Assembly (NCBI RefSeq): GCF_008639165.1
Contig: NZ_CP029197.1
Location: 744,001 to 808,000 of the forward strand
Length of the DNA: 64,000 bases
Reading direction: 5' to 3'
Source of the DNA: Streptomyces venezuelae ATCC 10712
GTDB taxonomy: Bacteria > Actinomycetota > Actinomycetes > Streptomycetales > Streptomycetaceae
Shown piece after piece: positions 18,265-27,367 of the stretch; the stretch's first letter is position 1, and every line of letters starts with the position of its first letter. The notes beneath the pieces were generated by a model that made no database searches, had not been told where the DNA came from, and was given only the letters and a program-made list of their open reading frames with translations. The position numbers and the translations under genes are program-made.

Positions 18265-18530
18265 CAGCCCCGCGTGACCCCGCCGGGTCAGGGGCAGGTC
18301 CCGCAGCCGTACGCCCACCGCGTGGTGCACGGCGTTCGCGATCGCGGCCGCCGTCTCCCTCGATGCCGATCTCGCCGATCCCGTTGCTGCCCAGCAGACG
18401 GGGACGAACGGGGAGCGCCCGGTGCGCCGGCTGAGCACCCGCCCGGCCGCGAAGACCCCGAGCAGGCGCCGGACCCGTACCTACCCCGTCACGGTGTCCA
18501 CGTCGACCTCCGCGAACCGCGGCGCGGGGG
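18265..18530 (-). pseudogene. Remnant of a xanthine dehydrogenase molybdopterin-binding subunit (C-terminal part)
   Basis: Reading the minus strand through several frames gives consecutive pieces of the C-terminus of the XdhB/YagR-type large subunit: RFAEVDVDTVTG, a TAG stop where the family has Glu (GEVRV), VRRLLGVFAAGRVLSRRT, a jump in frame and apparent loss of sequence, LGSNGIGEIGIEG, a one-base insertion, and TAAAIANAVHHAVGVRLRD with LPLT. One nonsense change, at least one indel and one deletion make it non-functional. The rest of the gene and the other subunits are absent. It sits inside the small stress-gene run, between the DUF3618-like and CsbD-like genes. Confidence 0.75.
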
Positions 18531-18541
18531 CCGGCGCGGGA

Positions 18542-18703
18542 CTAGGCCGGGGGCCGCGGCAGGCGGCGCCGCTCGCGCCCCGATCGGCCCGCGTCGCGCA
18601 TCCGGCGTCCTTCGGCTCGCAGGGACGGATTCTGCAGGGCTTTGCCATCGGACTCCTTCATCAGTCCCCGGACCTGCAGGTACGCAGCTTTTACGACGCC
18701 CAT
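18542..18703 (-). CDS. Short CsbD-like protein
   Basis: 53 residues from ATG 18703, with AAAGG in the leader. The central pattern VRGLMKESDGKALQNPSLRA, followed by EGRR, resembles the CsbD signature (KGxxKExxGKxxxxxxLxxEG). CsbD-type proteins are small general-stress proteins of unknown activity. The Arg/Pro-rich tail after residue 40 looks unrelated and may reflect an end altered by the neighbouring deletion. On the minus strand GTTT (18805-18802), 15 bases, then GGGCAA is a weak match to a Streptomyces SigB-type promoter about 75 bases before the start. Confidence 0.45.
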   Translation of the reverse strand: MGVVKAAYLQVRGLMKESDGKALQNPSLRAEGRRMRDAGRSGRERRRLPRPPA

Positions 18704-18987
18704 CGTTCACTGCCTTTCGGGCTCGGCTCCTTGGGGCGGGCTCGCCTCAGGAGTTTCACCAATTGGTTATTTTGTACGGTTTGCCCGGGTCCTGGTGGCG
18801 GAAACGTGCGGAGGCGTGGCAGACGTGGCAGACATCGGACATACGTGTCGCGACGGAAGAACAGGGAAGCGGATCCGTAGGTGCCCCTTCGGTGCCTGCC
18901 ACGACGGCAGAGCGATCACACCGAACTGGCCGCTCCATGAAGTGCCCAGAACCAGCACGGTGATCGAGTCGTCCCGAGGAGGTTCAC

Positions 18988-20193
18988 GTGTCCCAGGCCG
19001 CCGAATCCCTGTATGCCCGTGTCAGGGAGGAGGTGTCCGCTCGCGAGGAGCGGCTGTGGGACGTGAGCCTCGCGCTGCATCGTGAGCCGGAGACCGCCTA
19101 CGAGGAGAACCGGGCGGCCCGTCTGCTGGCGGGCGAGCTCGAACGGGAGGGCTTCGAGGTGCAGCGCGGCGTGGCGGACCTGCCGACCGCGTTCCTCGCC
19201 CGTACGGGCTCGGGGAACGGGTCGGGGAAGGGACCCTGCGTCGCCCTGCTCATGGAGTACGACGCGCTGCCCCTTCTCGGCCATGCCTGCGGGCACAATC
19301 TGATCGCCGCGGCGGGCCTCGGCGCGGCGCTCGCCGCGCGGGCCGCGCTCGGCGAGGTCGAGGGGTCTCTGCTCGCGGTCGGAACGCCCGCCGAGGAGCG
19401 CGGCGGCGGCAAGGTCACGGAGGTGGCGGCGGGGCTGTTCGAAGGCGTGGACGCGGCGCTGATGTTCCACCCGGGGGTCCACGACTGGACCTGGGCGCCG
19501 TTGACGGCCAGCGCGCAGGTCCGGGTGGGCTTCCACGGCCGCGCCGCGCACCCCACCGGCAGCCCCACGGAGGGAATCGACGCGCTGGGGGCGCTGATCC
19601 AGCTCTTCAACACGCTCGGCGTCCTGAGCAAGCGGCTGCCCGGGGGATCACACGTCCACGGCATCGTGACGGACGGCGGGCGGGCCACCAACATCGTCCC
19701 CGAGTACGCGGAGGGCCTGTTCGGGCTGCGCGGCGCGACCACGTCCGCGCTGGAGGAGCTGGTGGAGGAGCTGCGTTCCTGCGCGCTGGGCGTCGCGTCG
19801 GCCACGCGTACCAGGGCGGAGGTGACCGACGTGGGCGGACGGTACGAGCACTTCCGTGACAACGAGGTGCTCTCGGGTCTGTTCGCCGGTCACCTGGACC
19901 GGGCGGGCATACGGTTGTCGGAGCCCGAGCCCGGCGTGTACCTGGGATCGTCCGACTTCGGGAACGTCAGCACACGGGTGCCGGGGATCCACCCGTGGGT
20001 CGCCATCATGGGGCCCGACGGATCCGACCACACGCCCGAGTTCGCGGAGGCGGCGGCCGGGCCCCGTGCGCGGCGGGTGATGGCGGCCGCGGCGGAGGCG
20101 CTCGCGTGCACTGCTGTCGACGTACTCACGCGTCCGGACGTACGGGAGCGGGCCTGGGAGCTGCTGAGGGCGAAGGCAGCCGCGGGACGGTGA
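18988..20193 (+). CDS. M20-family amidohydrolase / peptidase
   Basis: A 401-residue cytoplasmic metal-dependent hydrolase of the M20D type (aminoacylase, aminobenzoyl-glutamate or indole-acetyl amino acid hydrolase relatives). GTG 18988 has GAGGAGG nine bases upstream. MEYDALPLLGHACGHN contains the first metal ligands, GTPAEERGGGK the catalytic Glu pair, and the lid domain starts near GFHGRAAHPTGSP. The third metal His lies in DHTPEFAEAA near the C-terminus. It would cleave an N-acyl or amide bond of an amino acid or small peptide; the substrate is unknown. It converges with the decarboxylase gene, about 100 bp away. Confidence 0.85.
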   Translation: MSQAAESLYARVREEVSAREERLWDVSLALHREPETAYEENRAARLLAGELEREGFEVQRGVADLPTAFLARTGSGNGSGKGPCVALLMEYDALPLLGHACGHNLIAAAGLGAALAARAALGEVEGSLLAVGTPAEERGGGKVTEVAAGLFEGVDAALMFHPGVHDWTWAPLTASAQVRVGFHGRAAHPTGSPTEGIDALGALIQLFNTLGVLSKRLPGGSHVHGIVTDGGRATNIVPEYAEGLFGLRGATTSALEELVEELRSCALGVASATRTRAEVTDVGGRYEHFRDNEVLSGLFAGHLDRAGIRLSEPEPGVYLGSSDFGNVSTRVPGIHPWVAIMGPDGSDHTPEFAEAAAGPRARRVMAAAAEALACTAVDVLTRPDVRERAWELLRAKAAAGR

Positions 20194-20230
20194 GCGGGCA
20201 CGTAGGGCCGCACCGGGACTCGTCCCTGGG

Positions 20231-20280
20231 CGGTGGCCACGTCGGGGCGGTGGCCACGTCGGGGCGGCGGCCACGTCGGC
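20231..20280. repeat. Three 17-bp tandem repeats in the convergent gap
   Basis: Unit CGGTGGCCACGTCGGGG at 20231-20247 and 20248-20264, with a third, slightly changed copy at 20265-20280. The array lies between the M20 stop (20193) and the convergent decarboxylase stop (20297), 16 bases past the latter. Confidence 0.85.
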
Positions 20281-20296
20281 CTCCCCCCGCCCCCGA

Positions 20297-21763
20297 CTAC
20301 TCCTCGACGGCCACGCGCACGGTCTTGACCTCGGTGTCGGCCGCGTCCGGCACGACCATGCCGGCGTCGACGCCCTCGCGGAGATAGCGCAGGACTCCGG
20401 CGTCGAGCCGCTCGCCCGGCAGAGCGGCCGGGATGCCGGGCGGGTAGGGGGTCAGCATCTCGGCGCTGACGCGGCCGACCGCCTGCTTCCACGGCACCTG
20501 CTCGACCCGGCCGAAGAAGGCGTCACGCGGCAGCATGGCCTGTTCCAGGCGCAGCTCCTCCGGGCCGGGTACGTGCAGCCGTGGTGCCGGGCGCAGCTCG
20601 TGGACGTGCTCGACGACATCGCTGAGTGCGGCGATCAGCGCCTCGGCGCTGTCGGCGTCGTCGGCGTGGGTGAGCTGTGCGCTGGTGCGCCGGTGGTCGG
20701 ACAGGTGCAGGTTGATCCGGTGGTGGGAGCGGATCCAGTCGGCGATCCGGTAGCCGCTGGTGCCGAGTGCGCTGATGTCGATGATGACCTGGAGGGGGTC
20801 GAGGTCGGCGGCACGCGTGGGCCCGCAGAAGTCGTCCCGCCCGTGGACGCGGAGCCCGTCGATCTCCGCGATCCGTGCCCGTACGGACTTGGCGAGGGCG
20901 AGCGCGTCGTCGTAGAGGGAGTGCCCGTGCTGGACCATCTGGCGGCGCCAGCCGTCGAGGGCCGCGTAGACGAGCACGGACGGACTCGTCGTTCCCAGCA
21001 GGTCTTCGCGGTTCTTGAGGACCTCCGGCTGGATCAGATCACCCTGGAGGTGGAAGACCGAGCTCTGCTCGAGTCCTGATCCCATCTTGTGCACGGAGGT
21101 GACGCAGACGTCAGCACCGGCGTCCATGGCCCAGGTCGGCAGGTCGGGGTGGAACGGCAGGTGGGCACCCCATGCCTCGTCGACGATGAGGGGCACGCCG
21201 TGTTCATGGCAGGCGTCGGCGATGGCGGCCAGGTCGGAGCAGGTGCCGTACGGAGTCGGCGAGGTGACCAGGGCGCCTCTCGCGTCGGGGTGCTCGGCGA
21301 AGGCGGCGCGGAAGGATTCCGCGGACGGTGGGTGGGCGAGATGGCGCTCCGGGTCCCACTGGGGATCGACCCAGATCGGCACGATGCCTGCGAGGACGAG
21401 GCCCGACACCACCGACTTGTGCGCGTCCCGCCCCACGAGCAGTTTCTCGTAGGGGCCGGCCACGGAGAGCATGGCGGCCTTGACCGAGAGCGAGCTGCCA
21501 CAGGTGGAGAAGAACGTGTGCTGGGCGCCGACGGCGTCCGCCATCAGCTCTTGGGCCTCGGCGATCACGCCCTTGGAGGAGGTCCGGTCGTCCAGGCCGC
21601 TGACGGCGAGGACGTCGGACCGGAACACGCCGTCGCCGAGGGCCGCCCGGACCCGGGGGTCCGCGCCCTTTCCCTGCTTGTGGCCGGGCGGGGTGAAGGG
21701 TGTCTGGTTCTCCGTGTGGTACGCGGCCAGGGCGTCGAGCACGGGTGCCTTCGAGTGGTCCAT
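20297..21763 (-). CDS. Orn/Lys/Arg decarboxylase-family PLP enzyme
   Basis: 488 residues, the length of the short (YaaO-like) branch of the family. TPPGHKQGKGADP near residue 24 is the family signature for the N-terminus, VDEAWGAH holds the Asp for PLP, and SVHKMGSGLEQSS the Schiff-base Lys. A C-terminal domain with PYPPGIPAALPGERL completes the match. The expected reaction is decarboxylation of a basic amino acid to a polyamine precursor, though several members of this branch have no proven substrate. It lies 90 bp behind the S9 peptidase gene on the same strand and may be the last gene of that transcript. Confidence 0.85.
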   Translation of the reverse strand: MDHSKAPVLDALAAYHTENQTPFTPPGHKQGKGADPRVRAALGDGVFRSDVLAVSGLDDRTSSKGVIAEAQELMADAVGAQHTFFSTCGSSLSVKAAMLSVAGPYEKLLVGRDAHKSVVSGLVLAGIVPIWVDPQWDPERHLAHPPSAESFRAAFAEHPDARGALVTSPTPYGTCSDLAAIADACHEHGVPLIVDEAWGAHLPFHPDLPTWAMDAGADVCVTSVHKMGSGLEQSSVFHLQGDLIQPEVLKNREDLLGTTSPSVLVYAALDGWRRQMVQHGHSLYDDALALAKSVRARIAEIDGLRVHGRDDFCGPTRAADLDPLQVIIDISALGTSGYRIADWIRSHHRINLHLSDHRRTSAQLTHADDADSAEALIAALSDVVEHVHELRPAPRLHVPGPEELRLEQAMLPRDAFFGRVEQVPWKQAVGRVSAEMLTPYPPGIPAALPGERLDAGVLRYLREGVDAGMVVPDAADTEVKTVRVAVEE

Positions 21764-21853
21764 GGAACCGCGGATTCCCCTGAAGCGGGGGACGACACCT
21801 CCGCCGGCCGCACGCGCCGGTCCGGGGCCCCACCTCCGGGAAGGAACAGCGGC

Positions 21854-23920
21854 TCAGCCGAGCAGCCACCGCTGCATCCACTCCGCGGCGGCGCGCCGGA
21901 AGAGCCGGCGGTTGCCGGCCCGGCGGAAGTCGTGGCCCTCGTCGCGCAGCATCAGGAGTTCCGCCACCAGCCCTCGTGCGCGTGCGGCGCCGACGATCTG
22001 CTCGGACTCGCCGGGCGGGACGTTCGTGTCGTGCTCGCCGTGCACCGCGAGCAAGGGCACGCGCAGCTCGTCGACGCGGCTCATGGGCGACAGCGCGCGC
22101 AGCAGCGCGGCGTCCCGCTCGGGATGGCCGTACTTGTGAGCGGCGGATTCGGCGAGCCAGGGCTCGGTCCCGGCGAAGAACGTGGCGAAGTCCGACATCC
22201 CGCACACCGTGATGCCCGTACGGAAGAGGTGCGGGTGCCACACGAGTGAGGCCAGGGTGAGGTAGCCGCCGTACGAGTGCCCCATCACTGCCAGCCGCTG
22301 CGGATCGGCGAGTCCGGACGCGACCGCGTGGGTCGCGCAGTCGGCGACGTCGTCGATCGCGGCGAACCGCCCTTCTCCCAGGTCGGCGTCGACGAAGGAG
22401 CGCCCCCAGCCGGAGGAGCCGCGGACGTCGGGGGCGAAGACGTCCATGCCCCGGCCGAGCAGTTCCTGGTAGAGCGGGTCGAAGACCGGACGTTCCTGTT
22501 CCTCCGGGCCGCCGTGCAGATGGACGACGCACGGGGCCGGCTCGCCGGGGGACCTGCCGGGGGCACGGTGGTACCAGCCCCCGAGGAGCAGCCCGTCGCG
22601 CGCGGTGGCCCGCAGGGGTACGGGCGGTACGGGCGGAAGTCCCCGCGGTACGGAGGCGGCGTCGCCCGCCGACCAGGGCGTCCGCGCGGGCGGCGCCGCA
22701 GCCGGTACGGACCACACGCCGGGCCGTCGCCGTGAGCCCGAGAGGGCGACCACCATGCCGTCCGGCCCCGCGGCCGCCACCCGGGTGACCACCTCGTGCG
22801 CCAACGGCACCTCGCGCGGCGCGGGCGGCGCACTCCCTTCCGGCGTCAGGGGGAGGGTCTCGAGCACGCTCGTCCCTCCGTCGTTCCAGGCCAGGGCCGC
22901 GCGCCGGTCGCCCTCCACGAACGTGAGGAGTTCGAGGTCGCACCCGTCGCGTGCGACCACCACGGCCAGGTCCTTCCGCTCGCCGGCGCCGTCGAGACGG
23001 AGCGCGAGCAGCGCCGCGAACTCCCGCTCGTGGTCGCTGCGCAGCCACACCGTGCGGGCGTCGGACGAGAAGCGGCCGATCCACGGATCCCCGTCGGCGA
23101 CCGGCAGCGCGCACGTCAGCGCCTGGTCCGCCGTGCGGACGACGACGGCCTCGCGCCTCGCCCGGGGCCCGCGGCGCAGCAGGGCCAGGCGCCCGTCCTG
23201 GCTGATGTCGCAGACGCGGAGCGTCGCGGCCCCGGTCTCGTCGGCGAGGAGCCGGGGCGCCGTCGTTCCCGCGGGGTCGAGGAGGTACGCCGTGAGCCGG
23301 TCACGTACCGGCGCGGGCGCCCTGTCCGCACCGCCTGGCGGTACGCCGTCGAGGAGGGTCGCGTGCCCGTCGCGTTCCGTCCAGCCGGCGGAAGGGCCGG
23401 TGGAGGCCAGCGGGCGGGCCCTCTCACCGACCGGCTCGGCGACCGTCACCGCGACAGCGGAGCCGTCCCGCGCCCAGCACCCCAGATAGGCCGAACTTCC
23501 CGGTTCCGCGCCCGCCAGGACCCTTCGGTCCGAGCCGTCGGGGCGGACGCAGAGCACGCGCGTGTGACCGCTCCCGCCGGGCGCCACGGTGTACGCGATC
23601 CATTCGCCGCTCGGGGACCAGGAGACCTCCGTGACGTGGTCCGGACCGGTGTCGAGGAGATGGGCGTCGTCGCTTCCCACCGGCCCGGCCCAGAGCTGTG
23701 GCGCGCCGTCGCGGTCGCAGATGAACGCCACCTGCTCGCCCCGGGGGTCGGGTGAGGGATACCAGCAGCCGTGGGCCACCCTCGGCCGCGGGGTGTCGCG
23801 CGGGCCGGCCGCGTCGGCGACCGGAGCGGCCACGGGAGCCGTCGCGGCGCGGGCCGTCGTCGCGACGGGGGCCGTCGCCGCGGACCGGTCCGTCAGTGGA
23901 TTCCGTGTGTCTGCAGCCAT
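21854..23920 (-). CDS. S9-family (prolyl-oligopeptidase-like) serine peptidase
   Basis: 688 residues from ATG 23920; a GTG or ATG further upstream (to 23944) is also in frame. The N-terminal two thirds form a beta-propeller of WD/TolB-like blades (RGEQVAFICDRDG, WSPSGEWIAYTV). The C-terminal third is an alpha/beta hydrolase with the nucleophile in GHSYGGYL, the Asp in VHGEHDTNVP and the His in DEGHDFRR. It has no signal peptide and is probably cytoplasmic, cleaving short peptides or acyl-peptides. The start overlaps the end of the AsnO-like gene by 28 bp, so the two are co-expressed. Confidence 0.9.
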   Translation of the reverse strand: MAADTRNPLTDRSAATAPVATTARAATAPVAAPVADAAGPRDTPRPRVAHGCWYPSPDPRGEQVAFICDRDGAPQLWAGPVGSDDAHLLDTGPDHVTEVSWSPSGEWIAYTVAPGGSGHTRVLCVRPDGSDRRVLAGAEPGSSAYLGCWARDGSAVAVTVAEPVGERARPLASTGPSAGWTERDGHATLLDGVPPGGADRAPAPVRDRLTAYLLDPAGTTAPRLLADETGAATLRVCDISQDGRLALLRRGPRARREAVVVRTADQALTCALPVADGDPWIGRFSSDARTVWLRSDHEREFAALLALRLDGAGERKDLAVVVARDGCDLELLTFVEGDRRAALAWNDGGTSVLETLPLTPEGSAPPAPREVPLAHEVVTRVAAAGPDGMVVALSGSRRRPGVWSVPAAAPPARTPWSAGDAASVPRGLPPVPPVPLRATARDGLLLGGWYHRAPGRSPGEPAPCVVHLHGGPEEQERPVFDPLYQELLGRGMDVFAPDVRGSSGWGRSFVDADLGEGRFAAIDDVADCATHAVASGLADPQRLAVMGHSYGGYLTLASLVWHPHLFRTGITVCGMSDFATFFAGTEPWLAESAAHKYGHPERDAALLRALSPMSRVDELRVPLLAVHGEHDTNVPPGESEQIVGAARARGLVAELLMLRDEGHDFRRAGNRRLFRRAAAEWMQRWLLG

Positions 23921-25677
23921 GTCTCCAACAACGCTACTTGCCACAGGGCGTTCGCCCCTCGGTTCGTGCGGTGGTCGTCGGGTGCCGCCAGCAGCGAAGC
24001 CACGTACTCGTCGCGGAAGAGACCGCGTGACCGTGCCTCCGGCGCGGCGAGGGACTCCCGTACGCGTTCGAGTACGGGACCGGCCATGTGGCGGATGGCC
24101 GGCACGGGGAAGTAGCCCTTGGGGCGGTCGACGATGCTGAGCGGGAGCACGGTGCGCCCGGCCTGCTTGAGCACGCCCTTGCCGCCCTCCGCGAGTTTGA
24201 GCTCGGGCGGGCAGGCGGCCGCCAGTTCGACCAGCTCGTGGTCGAGGAAGGGCACCCGCGCCTCCAGGCCCCAGTCCATGGTCATGTTGTCGACCCGCTT
24301 GACCGGGTCGTCCACCAGCATGACGTGGGTGTCGAGCCGGAGTGCCGCGTCCAGCGCGGTCTCGGCACCCGGCGCGGCCATGTGCCGGTGGACGAACTCG
24401 GCGGACGCGTCGTGGTCGGGCAGCATGTGCGGTTGCAGGATCTTCGCGAGGTCGGCGTGCGAGCGGTCGAAGTAGGTTTCCTCGTACCTCCGGGGCTCCT
24501 CCGCCCGGTCGACGTCCGCCAGCGCGGGGTACCAGTGGTAGCCGGCGAACACCTCGTCGGCCCCCTGGCCCGTCTGTACGACGCTGATCTCCTTGGAGAC
24601 CAGTTCCGAGAGCAGGTGGAAGGCGACGACGTCGTGGCTCATCATCGGCTCGCTCATGGCGGCGATCGCACCGCCCAGGGCGGTGGAGACCCGGTCCGAC
24701 GGCACCATCAGCTGGTGGTGGTCCGTGTCGAAGAGCCGCGAGACCTGGTCGGAGTAGGCGAACTCGTCACCCTCCTCGCCCGCCTCCGACTCGAATCCCA
24801 CGCTGAACGTCGCCAGGTCGTGCTGCCCCGCCTCGGCCAGCAGGGCCACGATGAGGCTGGAGTCGAGGCCGCCCGACAGCAGCACGCCCACGGGCACGTC
24901 GGCCACCGTCCGTCTCCGGACGGCCGTCCGGAGCGCGGCTAGGACGGCGTCCCGCCAGTCGGCGGGCCCCATCCCGGCGAACTCGCCCCGGCGCGTGTAT
25001 GAGGGCTGCCAGTAGCGGTGGTCGCGATGCGTTCCGTCCCGTTCCACGACACGGACGGTCGCCGGCGGGAGCTTGCGCACTCCGGCCAGTACGGTGCGCG
25101 GTGCGGCGACGGTGGCGTGCCAGCTCATGTACTGGTGTACCGCCACCGGGTCGAGCGAGGTGTCCACCCCGCCGCCCGCGAGCAGGGCCGGGAGCGTGGA
25201 GGCGAAGCGCAGTCGGCCGGGCAGTTCGGCCAGGTAGAGGGGCTTGATGCCCAGCCGGTCACGGGCGAGCACGAGTCGGCCCGTGTCGTGTTCCACCAGG
25301 GCCACCGCGAACATGCCGGTGAGGTGCTGGACGAAGTCGGTGCCCCACTGCCGGTAGGACTTGATCACCACCTCGGTGTCGGACGTGGTGACGAAGTGGT
25401 GGCCCAGCCGGGTCAGTTCCTCGCGCAGTTGCCGGTAGTTGTAGACGCAGCCGTTGAAGACGCAGGTCACCAGCGCCTCGCTGTCCGTCATCGGCTGGCC
25501 TCCGCGCTCCGAGAGGTCGATGATCTTCAGGCGCCGATGGCCCAGCGCGACTGCTCCCTGGGACCACATGCCCCGGCCGTCCGGGCCGCGGGCCGCCATC
25601 CGGTCGGTCATGCGCTCGACCGCCGCCAGATCGGGCCGTCCCTCGTCGAAGCGGATCTCACCGCTCAAGCCACACAC
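23893..25677 (-). CDS. AsnB/AsnO-type glutamine amidotransferase (asparagine synthase family)
   Basis: 594 residues if translation starts at GTG 25677, which puts the essential Cys at position 2 (CGLSGEIRF) and has GGGAGGTG upstream. The open frame runs back to 26019 but that part is low-complexity. The N-terminal class II glutaminase domain shows RGPDGRG and NGCVYNYR; the C-terminal synthetase domain has the PP-loop SGGLDSS. The segments RLKIIDLSERGGQPM, FAYSDQVSRLF and VVQTGQGADEVFAGYHW resemble N-acetylglutaminylglutamine amidotransferases (AsnO) more than asparagine synthetase B. It would transfer ammonia from Gln to a carboxylate of an amino acid or dipeptide. A GCS2-type ligase lies upstream and a peptidase overlaps its end. 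Confidence 0.85.
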   Translation of the reverse strand: MCGLSGEIRFDEGRPDLAAVERMTDRMAARGPDGRGMWSQGAVALGHRRLKIIDLSERGGQPMTDSEALVTCVFNGCVYNYRQLREELTRLGHHFVTTSDTEVVIKSYRQWGTDFVQHLTGMFAVALVEHDTGRLVLARDRLGIKPLYLAELPGRLRFASTLPALLAGGGVDTSLDPVAVHQYMSWHATVAAPRTVLAGVRKLPPATVRVVERDGTHRDHRYWQPSYTRRGEFAGMGPADWRDAVLAALRTAVRRRTVADVPVGVLLSGGLDSSLIVALLAEAGQHDLATFSVGFESEAGEEGDEFAYSDQVSRLFDTDHHQLMVPSDRVSTALGGAIAAMSEPMMSHDVVAFHLLSELVSKEISVVQTGQGADEVFAGYHWYPALADVDRAEEPRRYEETYFDRSHADLAKILQPHMLPDHDASAEFVHRHMAAPGAETALDAALRLDTHVMLVDDPVKRVDNMTMDWGLEARVPFLDHELVELAAACPPELKLAEGGKGVLKQAGRTVLPLSIVDRPKGYFPVPAIRHMAGPVLERVRESLAAPEARSRGLFRDEYVASLLAAPDDHRTNRGANALWQVALLETWLQTHGIH

Positions 25678-25894
25678 CCGGCACCTCCCTGCCGGGCGGA
25701 CATCGCTGCGTGCCCCCGGAACACCCGGGGCGGCACGGGTCGTGCGCGTGTCCGCATGAATCCTGTTCTCCTCGACACGTTGTCCGACATCAGCATGGTG
25801 TCGCTCTCCTCGAAGCGCCGTCCGGGGGCAGGGCCGCTGCACGACAGGCCGACGGTCCACGTGCCCTGTGGGTGGTGGTGTACGTAAGCGGTAC

Positions 25895-25992
25895 GCGTGG
25901 GTATGCCCGCGTGGGTCTGCTCGTGTGGGCCTGTCCGCGTGGTTCCGTCCGCGTGGGCCTGTCCGCGTGGGTCCGTCCGCGTGGGTCTGCCC
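25895..25992. repeat. Seven 14-bp tandem repeats between the GCS2 and AsnO genes
   Basis: Consensus GCGTGGGTCYGTCC, copies starting at 25895, 25909, 25923, 25937, 25951, 25965 and 25979, each with zero to three changes. The array begins 24 bases past the GCS2 stop on the minus strand and occupies much of the 338-bp gap (25678-26015). Nothing else was recognised in that gap apart from the ribosome site before the AsnO start. Confidence 0.9.
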
Positions 25993-26015
25993 GCGTGATC
26001 GTCGGTGCCGGCCGG

Positions 26016-27191
26016 TCACCTCCGGTACGCCTTCGCCGGCATGCCCTCCGCGCGGGAGCGGGTCGGCCTGCGGCGCGGGCCGAGCGGCGTGCGAGCGCCG
26101 TCCTCACCCCGGGTCTCGGCCAGGAGCATGTCCACGGCGGAGAGCAGGTCGTCCTCGGACGCCGCTCGGCGGAGGCGGTGGGCGGCGCTTCCCCGGGCCA
26201 GGGCCTCGTCGGCCAAGTCGTGCACCAGGTCCCAGTCGCCCTGCGCCTCCAGTGTCGGGCGGAGGCGTCGGAGCACGCCGCGTACGACGTCGGGAGCGGG
26301 TGCGGGCTCGTGGGTCGCGGGGTCGATCAGGTCGCCTTCCAGGCCGGATCGCGCGGCCCGCCAGGTCGCCGTCCGGAGCCATTCGTGCCGGCCATCGCAG
26401 CCGGCGTCGCGGTCCGCCTCGGCCTGAGCGGAGGCGTCGACGACGAGCGCCCGGAACAGTGCCGCGATGAGAACCACGGTCTCGACGCGCGGGCAGGCGT
26501 CGCAGATGCGCAGTTCGAGCGTCTGCAGATGGGCGGACGGCCGGATGTCGTAGTAGATCATCCCGGGGTCGCTGATGACGCCGCTGACGATCAGCTCCTC
26601 GACCGCGGCGTCGTACTCCTCGGCGCTCCCGAAGCATCCTGCCGGTCCGGAGGTGGGCCAGCGCTGCCAGATCATGGTCCGCCAGCTCGCGTAGCCCGTG
26701 TCCGCTCCGAGCCAGTAGGGGGAGCTGGCGGACAGCGCCAGAAGGGGCGGAAGCCACGGGTTGATCGCGCAGAGCGCCCGTACGGCGGTGTCCCGATCGG
26801 GGATGTCCACGTGGACCTGGGCGCCGCAGATCAGCTGCTCGTCCGCGACGCGCCGGTACTCCTCCCGCATGGCGTGGTACCGGGGATCATCGGTCGCCGG
26901 TACGACTCCGAGTCGCGCGATGGGGGCCGCCCCCGCCGCCATGACCGCAAGGCCCTGCGCGGAGGCGGCCTCGTTCAGTCGCCTGCGGGACGCGGTGAGA
27001 TCGGCGTGGAGCTCGTCGAGACGCGCGTGCACTCCGCTGTTCGACTCGACGACCGACTGGGGGAACTCCTGCGTGTAGGCGCTGCCGCGCCGGGAGAGCC
27101 GGCCCAGTACGGCGTCGGCCCGGGGCACCAGCGCGCCACTCTCCACGTCGATCACATGGAACTCTTCTTCGACACCTATGCGGACGACCAC
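26016..27191 (-). CDS. GCS2-type carboxylate-amine ligase (YbdK-like)
   Basis: 391 residues from GTG 27191, which has GGAG five bases before it and puts RIGVEEEFHVID at the N-terminus as in other YbdK/EgtA-like enzymes. The frame stays open to 27344, so a longer start cannot be excluded. GVEEEF carries metal-binding Glu residues; CGAQVHVDIPD and ELRICDACP are the next conserved blocks. The family joins the gamma- or alpha-carboxylate of Glu (or a similar acid) to an amine with ATP. No substrate can be read from the sequence. It is followed by a tandem repeat array and then the AsnO-like gene. Confidence 0.85.
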   Translation of the reverse strand: MVVRIGVEEEFHVIDVESGALVPRADAVLGRLSRRGSAYTQEFPQSVVESNSGVHARLDELHADLTASRRRLNEAASAQGLAVMAAGAAPIARLGVVPATDDPRYHAMREEYRRVADEQLICGAQVHVDIPDRDTAVRALCAINPWLPPLLALSASSPYWLGADTGYASWRTMIWQRWPTSGPAGCFGSAEEYDAAVEELIVSGVISDPGMIYYDIRPSAHLQTLELRICDACPRVETVVLIAALFRALVVDASAQAEADRDAGCDGRHEWLRTATWRAARSGLEGDLIDPATHEPAPAPDVVRGVLRRLRPTLEAQGDWDLVHDLADEALARGSAAHRLRRAASEDDLLSAVDMLLAETRGEDGARTPLGPRRRPTRSRAEGMPAKAYRR

Positions 27192-27367
27192 GGGGTCTCC
27201 TGTACGAGTTCGACGATCTTCGGGTGTGCTGATCGATCCGATCGGCGTCCCTTCGCCCTCCATGGGCATGATGTGCGACTGCCCCGTCGAGACGAATCCA
27301 AGCATCGCCCGCTCATCTGTCATTGCCCACGCTCGTTCGAGCACTCATGCGGGTATGCTGCCCCTCC

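Noticed and set aside
20225..20285. CRISPR-like array
   Set aside because: The repeats are directly adjacent without spacers, and no cas genes occur in the window. It is a simple tandem repeat.
23771..24140. Plus-strand genes opposite the S9/AsnO junction
   Set aside because: Arg/Gly/Ala-rich shadow frames with no family similarity.
25895..25992. CRISPR or operator array
   Set aside because: 14-bp units are contiguous and degenerate, with no spacers and no symmetry expected of operators.
23893..26019. Longer start (26019) for the AsnO-like gene
   Set aside because: The catalytic Cys must be residue 2, which fits only GTG 25677; the upstream part is low-complexity and runs through the tandem repeats.
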